DNA from: Mercurialis annua
Lineage: Eukaryota; Streptophyta; Magnoliopsida; Malpighiales; Euphorbiaceae
Direction: 5' to 3'
NCBI RefSeq assembly: GCF_937616625.2
Contig: NC_065574.1
Coordinates: forward strand, 12,030,501-12,094,500
DNA length: 64,000 nucleotides
The notes below the pieces were generated by a model that did no database searches, was not told where the DNA came from, and saw only the letters and a program-made list of their open reading frames with translations. This document shows positions 1-10,313 of the stretch, in pieces. Position 1 is the stretch's first letter, and every line of letters begins with the position of its first letter. A program made the position numbers and the translations under genes.

Positions 1-1190
1 AAACCGATACTCTGGTTGACCGCATGGTTATGAGCAAATTCTGCCCAACACGCTTAATGATCCCAACTTTTCACATGTGTGCCGACCAAACACCGCATCA
101 AATTTCCCAACGACCGGTTCACAACTTCAGTTTGACCATCAGTTTGGGCGTAGTAGGCATTACTAAAATTAATCTGTGTGTTCACCATCTTCCACAAACT
201 GCACCAAAAATGATTGAGGAACCGAGTATCTCTATCCGACACGATAAACGTGGGCAGTCCATGAAGACAATACACCTTTTGAAAGAACAGTTGTGCAACT
301 GAAACATCATATTTCGTTTTCTTATAAGGAATAAAGTGGACATTTTAGAAAAATGATCAAAAACAACATAACATAGATACAATCATACCCCGCTCCATAA
401 TCCCAACATAAAATTCATGCTAACATCCGCCCCCATGGCTGCGAAAGAACTAGCAGCGGCATGTACAAACCCGTATTAGTTGTTGCTCCTTTTGAAATTT
501 GGCAAACACGACAACTTACACGTACTTTACAACCTCATTCTTAAATGTAGACCGAAAGTAAGATGACTGGACTAGATGCAAGGTCCTGTCACGCCCAACA
601 ATATCTCTCTCCATGTAGCTCTGAAATAATATGCATCCGCAAACTGCTCTCCGGTATGCACAGTTGATTCCATTTGAACAAAAATCCGTAATGCAGCTAA
701 AACTCTATTTGCTCTCCTGTTTGTAATTTTACTCGCAACCACAGAAAAATATGGACCAGCCTTAAGAAATTCAGTAAATGAGTCTAAACCGGGTACCTCA
801 ACATGCAATAAAACCCAAAATTTATTACGACGACTCAATGCATCTGCCACCCGATTTGTCACCCCGGTCTTATGTTTGACCACAAAAGTAAATCGCTACA
901 GATGACATGGTGACACTTTGTCCTAGAGGTGCAATTGCTTCGACGTCTCGTGGTCAGTGTACAGAACCAACTCCTTGGGTTACAAGTAATATCGCCAATG
1001 CTTGACTGCTTGCACCACCGTATAAAATTCCGCATCATTATGTGATGTAATTTAGATGTGTTCCATTCAGTTTCTCACTGAAATATGCCACCGGTCGGCT
1101 GTTTTGACTCAAAACAGCCATAATCCTCAACTTCGAATCGTCACTATGCAGCTCAAATGGTTATGAAAAATCTAGCAGCAGTAAAATAAG
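1..1190 (-). mobile_element. Ty3/gypsy pol remnant (RNase H and integrase), broken
   Basis: Read on the minus strand, this stretch keeps pieces of a Ty3/gypsy polyprotein. Around 1180-830 lie RNase H signatures (YFSEKLNG, then LVLYTDHE, then RVADALSRR); towards position 1 comes the integrase core with GLPTFIVSDRDTRF and AQTDGQTEVVNRSL. The order RNase H then integrase is the Ty3/gypsy order. The frame is interrupted by several stops and shifts, so it is a dead copy. The upstream part is cut off at 1222, where another LTR element begins in the opposite orientation; the downstream part leaves the window. Confidence 0.85.
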
Positions 1191-1410
1191 AGTAGTCGTC
1201 AACCGCATCTTAATCTGCTAATGTAATACCCCATAGTTTTCCTGGTTCCGATGAACTTTCCGAGTTTGTTACTTTGGATTTGCATAGTTTTTATATTGGT
1301 TTATAAGCTTTTGTATGTGTGTTATGTGCTTAAGTGTTTGGTTGGGTTTATACCTTGATGTTTTTGGTGTTTCGGGCTAAGGAATTCGACCCTCTTTGCA
1401 TTTTGGAGTG

Positions 1411-1590
1411 AGGTCCGACCAGACCAAGTGTGGTCCGACCAGACCAAGTGTGGTCCGACCGGAGCATCTTTTTCAAGACAGTGCTATCAGCCCTGGATTC
1501 TTGGTCCGGCCGGACCAAGGGGTGGTCCAACCGGACCACAAGTTTTTATGAAGGGGTCCAACCGGACCAAACCATGATCCAGCCGGACCA
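1411..1590. repeat. Cluster of palindromes in the LTR
   Basis: Seven variants of TGGTCCGGCCGGACCA lie within 180 bp. The first two are direct 20-bp repeats ending in AAGTG. The 16-bp core near 1502 is a perfect palindrome; the others are near-palindromes. The cluster sits about 100 bp ahead of the TATA-like word, where LTR enhancers usually lie. Confidence 0.8.
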
Positions 1591-2493
1591 CTCCATCAGC
1601 AGCTCGAGTTTTTGCTTTAAAAACCCCCCTTATTTAACCTAAATTCATTCCAAACCTTTTATAAAACCCTAAAACGGCTGAGACCTCCCTCATACTCCAT
1701 TTCTAACTCATCCCTTGTATTTTTGGATCATTGGTAAGTGTTTTGGCCATATCTTTCATGGTTAAATCTTTAGTTCATGATTTTATGATTGTAGATTCAA
1801 TAGATTCTTGCCATCTATGTTTGTAGGCTGATTTGGGTCAATTAGTTTCTGGGTTTGATTTGTTTTGGCTAATAAAACGGTATGTGGCTCTGATCTCTTG
1901 TTATGATTCGTAGATATTGCTAGGTTAACGTGTGATTCATACTTTGATTATTTTGGCTTGTGTATTCTGATTTGCCTTAATTTACAAATCTGGAGATGAT
2001 TTCTATTTGTTAGAATTAACTATTGTTGTTATCTATACTTTGGGTGGATTGAGAAAATTGTTCATATGCCTTGGTATGCCAAATTGTTATTATTGTTGAT
2101 TTGAAATTCTGATTTTAGGCTTAGTTAAAATCTACAATTTTTATTTGAGATTTGATCTTAGGTTGCTAGTTACTGGCTATATAAGGAATTGTTGGAATCT
2201 TTGGCTATATTTAAAAATGGTGTTAATGGAGGCTTTTCTTAAAAATAATTCACTGTTTTAAGAACATATCTAAGTGGCTGGAAATTAGAAAATAAAGGGC
2301 TGATTTCATAAATTTAAAATGAGTACTTTAGGTGCCTAATTGGTTGATGGCTTATTCGGTAATTTTGTGTTTGTTTTGCCTAAGTTATGTGGCTTATCTT
2401 GGGTGATTTGATTAAGTTGATATGGGCCGGAAATATGTTTTATAAAACTGTTTGGACATATAAAAGATGTCAGTGTTATCTTAGGTTGATGGT

Positions 2494-3494
2494 AAGAAAT
2501 TGGTAGAATTGATTGTAAGGCATGTAAGGTGTTACCTTGTTTGGGTATGGATTGCTAGGCTATTTCAGTTTTGAGTTGACTTTAAAAGGTGTCATAAATC
2601 AATTGTTATTTAATTTAATGTGGCTTATTTAAGTGATGTTTTGGGTGGAACTTGCCAAGTGTTGGCAAGCTATATGGCTGATTGTTAACATCACTCAAAA
2701 ACATATCATTAATTGGCAAAATACCAGAATCTAATTTAAAACATGGAGTTACACAGAAATAATAAACTGTATTTGCCTTTAAATTCTAATTTTATCACAG
2801 AAAAATTCTCTTCTTAGGAATTGGTATTAAAATTTTAGCCACTGTTTCACACAAGATAATCTAAATGCTCACACCTCAACCTGCAAAGTATGATCTCTAA
2901 GAAATTGGTAGAATTGATTGTAAGGCATGTAAGGTGTTACTTTGTTTGGGTATGGATTGCTAGGCTATTTCAGTTTTGAGTTGACTTTAAAAGGTGTCAT
3001 AAATCAATTGTTATTTAATTTAATGTGGCTTATTTAAGTGATGTTTTGGGTGGAACTTGCCAAGTGTTGGCAAGCTATATGGCTGATTGTTAACATCACT
3101 CAAAAACATATCATTAATTGGCAAAATACCAGAATCTAATTTAAAACATGGAGTTACACAGAAATAATAAACTGTATTTGCCTTTAAATTCTAATTTTGT
3201 CACAGAAAAATTCTCTTCTTAGGAATTGGTATTAAAATTTTAGCCACTGTTTCACACAAGATAATCTAAATGCTCACACCTCAACCTGCAAAGTATGATC
3301 TCTAAGAAATTGGTAGAATTGATTGTAAGGCATGTAAGGTGTTACCTTGTTTGGGTATGAATTGCTAGGCTATTTCAGTTTTGAGTTGACTTTAAAAGGT
3401 GTCATAAATCAATTGTTATTTAATTTAATGTGGCTTATTTAAATGATGTTTTGGGTGGAACTTGCCAAGTGTTGGCAAGCTATTTGGCTGATTG
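2494..3494 (+). repeat. Tandem duplication, about 405-bp period, 2.5 copies
   Basis: Units start at 2494, 2898 and 3304. Two are complete and the third stops after about 190 bases at the word TTGGCTGATTGG. The copies are nearly identical, differing at a handful of positions, so the duplication is much younger than the LTR divergence. Confidence 0.9.
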
Positions 3495-4474
3495 GAGAAA
3501 CGTTTCTTATGGTTATATGGCATTGTTAAGCTATGTGTTGAGTTCTTATTTTCAAATGACTTTAGTTTTATTCAAGGACTTTGGCTTTACTTTGGTTTAT
3601 ACATTGGCATACGTTCGGGTCGGGTTAGACTTGTGTCGCCCAACATGTTGTGTTGAGCTACTGCAGTAAGGCTAACACACTACTTTGGGAAACTCTTTGG
3701 TTTTAAAGGAATTATTTAAGTTATGAACTCCAGATTTGTTTTAAAGATAAGAACTCATCTAAGTTTAACTTGTTTCTTGATTGATATGGTTTGTTTGGAT
3801 TCTTTGGCTTGTACTTTGGGTATGTTCGATATGCTAGTTCTATGTGGTGTCTAGTATTCTTAGAGTTCGGAGTTGTATAATTTTTAACTTGTACCTTGTT
3901 TTAAGACCCGTCGTCTGCTCGTACTTCGGAGTCTGCACATGATTAGCTTGCTTGCCAAGATTATCACGTGGATACTCAAGCAGTGAGTTTATAGTGTTAT
4001 TTACCGCTTTATTAAGTACCGCAAATTGTTTTAGAATTACAATTGTTTACGAACTGTTTTTGATGGTTGTGGATCTGGATTGGAACGAGCTATTCGATAG
4101 CTTTGTATCGAGACTGTGTGCACCAGTAAGTATTTTGAGATTAGCTGACTAATGTCTGGCCTACTTTGGGAATTGATGAGGATTTGTTCCCATCTACTTT
4201 GGATTTCATTTCAATACTGTATTTCATAATTTTATGTATATTAGTATAAAAGGATTTTGGTTTTAAGTGTTTTAATCTTAATAAATGTAAATAGCATTAT
4301 GAACTCATCTCCCGTTGTTTTCCTAATTTTTCCAGACTTATGATTTGAGAGCATTAGTCGATCTCCGATTTCTTGATTTCTCTCGGAGGTTCTTTTGTTT
4401 AATAAAAACTAGTAAACTATTTTAATACTTTTAGACCGCAGTAGAACTAGTTAGTTGTTTATGATTATTTTTTA

Positions 4475-5482
4475 CGAACAAAGGATCAATTCACCCCTCA
4501 ACTTATGAAATAACAAATAAGTCATTTTGGAGGGTTTTGGGTCAAATTAACCCGCAACTTAGTAAAACCAGATCAATTCAACCCGCAACTTAGCAAAACC
4601 GGCTCAAATTCACCATTTTAACAAAAAAAAAAGAGTGGGTCACCTAATATAAAAAAATTATTCCTAATTTAATATTAATTAAACATAATTAAAAAATTTA
4701 ATTAAACCTACCTATTCTAATTAAACACCTACATCTAATCAACCGGAAAACGCTGTCACCGTCCACCATCAAACATTCTGTCCACCACCAAGACCGCTGC
4801 CCAAAAAAAATTCCCCCCACCCCCTAACAGATCTCCCTGAAGAACATCAGATCTGCTGTTCTTTCTGCTCTTCTCGCGAAGAACAGAGATTCGCAATTTG
4901 TTCTTTGCGAGAAGAACATAGATCTGTTCTTCGCGAGAAGAACTCGTTTCTTTTCTTCTCACGAAGAACAGAGGCTGTTCTTCGTGATGAACAACCAATC
5001 TGTTGTTCTTCACGAAGAACAGTTCATCTGTTCTTTTGAAGAACAGGTCGGTTGATATGTTCTTTTGTCGGGAAAAAAATTCTGGCAGGAAGTGATGGCT
5101 GCCGGCGGCCGTGGAAGAAAAAAAAAAGAAATCGGAAAATTTGATGAAATGGACGTGGACGGTGGGAAGGTGAAGAAGGAAAAAAGGGAATTTTGGTCCC
5201 CAAGTTTTTATTTGAAAAATAAATTAATTTTTGAAGCTTTAAAGTCGAAAGGATAAAATTGGAATTTTAATATCATTAACTATTAATTCAGAAAATGAAA
5301 AACATATTGAGTACTATTTTGAAATTTTTTTCCTTCAAAATCAGCGAGTGTGTTACACTCTCTTAGGGAGGGTGCGATTTGTACGATTTTACTTAGTTGC
5401 GGGTCTGTTTGATCCAAAAACGGTAAAAATGACTTATTTGATATTTCGTGCCAAGTTGAGGGGGTGAATTGATCCTTTGTTC
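4475..5482. mobile_element. Mutator-type non-autonomous element inside the LTR
   Basis: Terminal inverted repeats begin GAACAAAGGATCAATTCACC and stay similar for roughly 80 bp. The 6060-6891 LTR copy gives the empty site (GATTATTTTTACTTTGG); here the element is flanked by TTATTTTTA on the right and the same word with one extra T on the left, a 9-10 bp target duplication as expected for Mutator elements. No transposase is present. The interior holds a palindrome array (4850-5060). Confidence 0.8.
4850..5060. repeat. Array of GTTCTTCGCGAAGAAC-type palindromes
   Basis: Overlapping variants of GTTCTTCGCGAAGAAC occur repeatedly over about 200 bp (for example near 4870, 4920, 4960, 5000 and 5030), so a single strand could fold into many alternative hairpins. 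It is confined to the 1-kb insertion. Confidence 0.75.
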
Positions 5483-5555
5483 TTATTTTTACTTTGGATT
5501 GTCAAATTGGTCCAATTGTTTTATTTTATCTTTGGCATGTTATACTTTCGATTTG

Positions 5556-5697
<142 letters not shown>

Positions 5698-5848
5698 CAT
5701 GTTTGAGTCTCGGTTGCCCCTGAGCAGTGTTTTTATGCAAGTTTATATGTTTGATTTTTTTATCCGCAAGGCTTGTTACGAGTTTTGGTGCAACCATACC
5801 CATACCCTAGCGGCAATCGCGATCCTTAAAATTGGGTCGTGACAAAGT

Positions 5849-5860
5849 TGGTATCAGAGT
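5849..5860 (+). other. Primer binding site, initiator methionine tRNA
   Basis: TGGTATCAGAG lies four bases after the LTR end and matches the complement of the 3' end of plant initiator tRNA-Met, the usual primer of many plant Ty3/gypsy elements. It fixes the element orientation as plus and the 5' LTR boundary at 5844. Confidence 0.85.
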
Positions 5861-6059
5861 TTTGGTTGCAAACCAAGGCCAAGTTTGTATGTTATGTGTT
5901 TACTGCTTTAAGTCATGTTATATATTGTTGTGTCATATCTACTGCGGAATTAGGATTCAAGCCTAATCTTTTGATACGTCATCTTTTGTTTTATAACTTT
6001 CCACCTTCACCTATAGGAATGTAGTAGCGTCGGTCTTATGTATTATTGATGCTTTACTT

Positions 6060-6622
6060 TGTTATTTACCGCTTTATTAAGTACCGCAAATTATTCTAAT
6101 ATTACAATTGTTTACGAACTGTTTTTAATGGTTATGGATCTGGATTAAAACGAGCTACTCGATAGGCTTGTATCGAGACTGTATGCACCAGTAAGTACTT
6201 TGGGATTGGCTAACCAATGTCTGCCTACTTTAAGAATTGATGAGAATTTGTTCCCATCTACTTTGGGTTATATACTTTGGGTTTCATTTCAATATTGTAT
6301 TTCATAATTTTATGGATATTAGTATAAGAGGATTTTGGTTTTAAGGGTTTTAATTTTAATAAATGTAAATAGCATTATGAACTCATCTCAGTATATCTAA
6401 CCCCGCTATCTTCTCAATTTTTCCAAGCTTATGATTTGAGAGCGTTGGTCAATTTTTGATTTCTTGATTTCCCTCAGAGATTCTTTTGTTTTATAGAAAT
6501 TAGTCAACTATTTTAATACTCTTAGACCACAGTAGAACTAGTTAGTCGTTTATGATTATTTTTACTTTGGATTGTCAAATTGGTCCATTTGTTTTATTTT
6601 ATCTTTGGCATGTTATACTTTC

Positions 6623-6696
<74 letters not shown>

Positions 6697-6891
6697 GTGC
6701 GCGTGTGTGTGGGTGGGCGGGCGTGGGTGGGTATGGGTGTGTGAGGCATGTTGGAGTCTCGGTTGTCCCTGAGTAGTGTTTTCTACAGGTTTATATATTT
6801 GATTGTTTATCCGCGAGACTTACGACGGGTTTTGGTACAACCATACCCATACTCTATCGTCGGTCGCGATCCTTTAAATTAGGTCGTGACA
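6060..6891 (+). repeat. Truncated 3' LTR
   Basis: This copy parallels 3993-4470 plus 5491-5844 of the first LTR with scattered substitutions, and ends in the same GGTCGTGACA. It lacks the 1-kb insertion, so it shows the pre-insertion sequence and defines that insertion site. Confidence 0.8.
6627..6694. repeat. (TA)n microsatellite in the 3' LTR
   Basis: About 34 TA units, at the position corresponding to the compound repeat in the 5' LTR. Open frames across it are not genes. Confidence 0.95.
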
Positions 6892-7089
6892 GATGCAATA
6901 CTTCCTCTACCTTTTCTATCCACTCAAACTATAATTATGAAACTGTTGTAAAACTGTTCTATAACTTTTCAAGTCTGGAAATAGATTTTAATAAATGTAT
7001 AAATATTATATCCCTGACGTATACCCCCTAGATACGGCACCTCGGGGTGCTTCAGCTGATATATATTTTGGAAGATCAACTTCACACAC

Positions 7090-7410
7090 ACATCTATAAT
7101 GTGAGAAGTTCTTCAGGTTTTGCTAGTTGTCATGATCTTGCAGGTATTGCATTAAAGATGATCTAAAATGACAAACACACGGTGTTTCCATTGATTTCTC
7201 GCTTGGTTGAGTTAGTTTTGATTCTACCGATAGCTACAACATCTGTTGAAAGAGCTTTTTCTTCTGTATACATTAACAACACAGATTTATGGAACCAGAT
7301 GGGATACAAATAAATGAATGACATGATAGTATGTTACATTAGAATGCAAAAATTATTTCAATTGACGATAAAAATACTCTACAACATTTTCAAAATATGA
7401 AAAATTGACG
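7090..7410 (+). pseudogene. hAT transposase C-terminal fragment
   Basis: The plus-strand translation contains FPLISRLVELVLILPIATTS followed by VERAFSSV and then MNDMIVCYIR. This matches the hAT family dimerisation region, whose usual form is LVLPVATASVERAFS followed by a conserved MNDCLVTYIE-like stretch. Stops interrupt it before and after (for example after ALKMI), there is no start, and the rest of the transposase is missing. It is a relic and no terminal repeats could be assigned to it. Confidence 0.8.
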
Positions 7411-7544
7411 GTTTCATTTTCAAGCTCTTATTATGTCCTATAATTAATGTATTTAATTTTTTTGATGTTATTTTATATCGCTTATTTGATATGGATTTAT
7501 TGTGAAGGACTATCGATACCTATATCACCTTATGGATAAATTCT

Positions 7545-7830
7545 AGGCCAAATGACCAAAAAAAGACCAAATCTTTGCAAAAAATTTCACAAAAGTCAAA
7601 ACCATTCGATTTTATCCAATTTGTCTTGAAACACGTGATTTTATTTCAATAATGTCCAAATATATGATTTTGCTCATGTGGCGCTTATAGGCGCCACATA
7701 AGCAAAATTGCATAGTTGGATATAATTGAAACGAAATCATGCATTTCATGATAAATTGGATAAAATTGAAAGATTTGATATTTTTTGTGAAACTTTTATG
7801 ATACATTTGGCCTTTTTAGCCATTTGGCCT
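7545..7830. mobile_element. MITE with AGGCCAAAT termini
   Basis: A long imperfect inverted repeat: the left end AGGCCAAATGACCAAAAAAG mirrors the right end, and the centre holds a hairpin around GGCGCCACAT. It belongs to the same family as 27076-27426, with shared termini and shared central GGCGYCACAT word. The flanking target duplication is imperfect. Confidence 0.75.
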
Positions 7831-7959
7831 AGATTCTAAGCATACTTCTACATTTGTAGTTCTTCTCTCTTCTCTTTTTCACCTCTGTCTTTTTTTAGTG
7901 TTTGTTTCACGCATTATTTTTTCTTTATAGGATTTAGATTTATTCTAAACATCGATAAA

Positions 7960-8268
7960 ACTAGTGTTTTTAAAAATCGGACCAAGCCTGCTGGTCAAAC
8001 TGGGAACTAGCCAGTGGTTCGGTCCAAAAAATTAAAAAAAAAACCAAAATTCTTGTTTAACCGGATCAAACCGGAAGAACCAGTAGTTGAACCAGTGAAC
8101 CGCTTGTTGAACCGGCAACGAGAATTAGCAATGGAAAAATTTGTCGCTATATACCTAAAATCCATCGCAAATTCCATATTTTCTAATCTTTTAAAAAAAT
8201 TATTGAACCGGTTAAACCGAGAAACGGTGGCCTCACCTTAACAATAAAGTCAAACAAGAAACACTAGT
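7960..8268. mobile_element. MITE-like element rich in AACCGG words
   Basis: The ends are short inverted repeats (ACTAGTGTTT at 7960 and its mirror at 8268). The interior is rich in CCGGTT/AACCGG words in both orientations. An open frame across it is composed of this repeat and is not a credible gene. The superfamily is not assigned. Confidence 0.5.
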
Positions 8269-8356
8269 CTCAAAATTATTTAATGTAAGCCCTGGTCTCA
8301 ATATTATTCAATTTACTGTTAAGTTGAAAAATATACAACTGTTAAGTTTGGGAAAT

Positions 8357-8363
8357 TATAAAA
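8357..8363 (+). promoter_or_regulatory. Possible TATA box of the LEA-like gene
   Basis: TATAAAA, about 290 bases before the start codon at 8650. It is the best TATA match upstream. A transcription start near 8390 is inferred. Confidence 0.4.
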
Positions 8364-8473
8364 AGCAAAGAATAAATCCAGTAGTCTAGTGACTAGTCTA
8401 GTCTTTAACAAAGTTTAGAGCAGTGTATGGAGGGCGAGGGAGTGGTCGTAAATGGGTCAAACTGACACTTTAG

Positions 8474-8516
8474 AGCTGGAGACTGTCATGAGCTCAGCTG
8501 GAGACTGTCATGAGCT
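8474..8516 (+). repeat. 22-bp tandem duplication in the 5' leader
   Basis: Two back-to-back copies of a 22-bp unit starting AGCTGGAGACTGTCATGAGC lie between the TATA-like word and the LEA-like start codon. They are identical. Confidence 0.85.
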
Positions 8517-8649
8517 ACGAACCATGTCCACACATTATTACATGGTCCATATCTGCTCAGCTGAAATCTTTAAGTTGAGCATTCTGAAGACAACTTTCCT
8601 GAGCTTCTCAAATAAGAAGACAACAAATTGCAGATAAAATATCTGAGCC

Positions 8650-9060
8650 ATGGAAAAAGATACACAGCCCAAAGAAACTCTTCTTCAAGGAGCTCAAAAG
8701 TCGTTCCAAACAGTTTCTGGAAGCGTTGTCGAAGGTTCTCAGAATGCTTCCAAGCTAGTTACGGAGAAGGCAACCTTGGCGAAAGATGCAGTTCTCGGAG
8801 GAGCTCAAAACACTTATCAAACAGTTTCGAAAACCGTCGTCGAAGGCTCGCAGAACGCTACGCAGTTCGTTACAGAGAAGGCGACAACGGCGAAAGATGC
8901 TGTGCTTGGAGGAGCTCAAACAACTAAGGAAACTGTAGTGGGTGCAAGCGTTACTGCTAGAGATTACGCGGTGGGAACTAAAGATGTTGCTGTAGAGAAA
9001 ACTAATGCTGCCGCTGCTGCTGCTGCTTCCATCAACCCTTTCGCTGCTGCTAAACCATGA
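8650..9060 (+). CDS. LEA-like small protein with duplicated 37-aa unit
   Basis: A single-exon gene of 136 aa. The protein is hydrophilic and rich in Ala, Thr, Val, Lys and Glu. Residues 20-54 and 57-91 form a tandem duplication, each with TVS..VVEGSQNA, VTEKAT.AKDAVLGGAQ. A third, weaker unit with TARDYAVGTKDVAVEKTNAA follows, then a poly-Ala run and a short INPFAAAKP tail. The TEKATxAKDAVLGG register resembles the 11-mer repeats of group 3 (LEA_4) late embryogenesis abundant proteins, which are disordered in water and protect membranes and enzymes during drying. There is no signal peptide or membrane segment. The ATG follows an upstream leader and fits a plant context (GCCATGG). An AATAAA lies 42 bases after the stop. 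Family membership is inferred from the repeat pattern only. Confidence 0.75.
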   Translation: MEKDTQPKETLLQGAQKSFQTVSGSVVEGSQNASKLVTEKATLAKDAVLGGAQNTYQTVSKTVVEGSQNATQFVTEKATTAKDAVLGGAQTTKETVVGASVTARDYAVGTKDVAVEKTNAAAAAAASINPFAAAKP

Positions 9061-9101
9061 TTCGGAATTCTTAGCTTAAGTTTTTAATTTAGTCTTTGTA
9101 A

Positions 9102-9107
9102 AATAAA
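9102..9107 (+). terminator. Polyadenylation signal AATAAA of the LEA-like gene
   Basis: A canonical AATAAA 42 bases after the stop codon, followed by TG-rich sequence. This is the usual arrangement for a plant poly(A) site. Confidence 0.55.
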
Positions 9108-9356
9108 GGCTATGCTGTGGACATAGACCATCGCATTTCTATTCCTGCTTTTGCTTGCTATGTATTTCCAGTCTTCAATTAATTTCAACTTTAGTATATG
9201 TTAAAAAAATTTGTTGAGTCTTACTTTTTTGCAGTTCTTATGTTTCGGTGTTCAATTACTGATTGCATTTGCTTCTAAATTTGAGACTATAGTGCAGAGA
9301 TTAACTAGAGATTCCATTTTTAAAGAAAGTTGAACAAAAGCCATATCATCGGATAA

Positions 9357-9748
9357 TAAACTCTCTAGGTCACTAAGGTTACCTTGAATTACAAAATAAT
9401 CACTAAACTTCATTTTGTTACAAAACAGTCACTGAACTATGCCTTTTGTTACAATTGGGTGTCACTCATATAAAACACAATGTTTTTGCTTACGTGACAA
9501 ACCAAAATTACAAAAAGGGACATAGTTCAGTGACCTTTTTGTAATAAAAAATATAATTCAATGACTTTTTTGTAATTCATGAAAAGTTTAGTGTTCTTTT
9601 TGTAACAATATTAGCTTGAAAACGGTGCGTTTTATATAAGTGACACCCCTTTGTAACAAAAGGCGTAGTTTAGTGACCATTTTGTAACAAAATGAAGTTT
9701 AGTGATCATTTTGTAATTTGAGGTAATCCTAGTGACCTAGGGAGTTTA
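9357..9748. mobile_element. Palindromic MITE, 392 bp
   Basis: Left end TAAACTCTCTAGGTCACTAA mirrors the right end. The arms continue through repeated words such as GTCACTAAACTTCATTTTGT and TTTTGTAACAAAA almost to the centre, so the whole element can fold on itself. A clear target duplication was not seen. Confidence 0.75.
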
Positions 9749-10313
9749 ATATCCCCATATCATCGTTGCATATACTCTGCGGAACGAAAAAATAAAATAA
9801 AAGATTTTAAAAAAATAGCTTTCAAGGATAAACTGAAAAAAATTGGAGGACGATAAGAGACAAGTGGTAGCCGGGGATCAGTTGTTCACCCTGCCTTCTT
9901 GAGTCTTGATTCTGTTCCTGCGTAGGTCTATAGCTAAAACAAACCTCTTTCAGAAGATACCAAGCCAATGACAAAAGCTCAGTAGTAAAGTTCAACAAAC
10001 ATTAGTGAAATAATTATGGTTCTACATTTCAAAACTAGTAACTTCATGATAAACTTGGGAAAAGCAAACGGGCATGTAGAAGATATACAATTGAAGATAA
10101 TTTCGGTAACTCAAAATTCCAACTGCTTTTTGTTAAACTAAACAAACTTCAGTATGGATTCTAAAAACAACTACTCAAATCAACCATAACCCAATCTGCA
10201 ATAATGTCGTACTACACTGAACCTGCAACAACTACAGATTTGCAGAAACCAGTAGAGCATTAAAATTTCGATCCTCCGGCTATACCCTCTTGATCAAGCA
10301 ATAAGCACATTCC

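Noticed and set aside
3430..3669. 79-aa plus-strand frame in the LTR
   Set aside because: It lies across the tandem repeat and LTR sequence with no protein-like signature.
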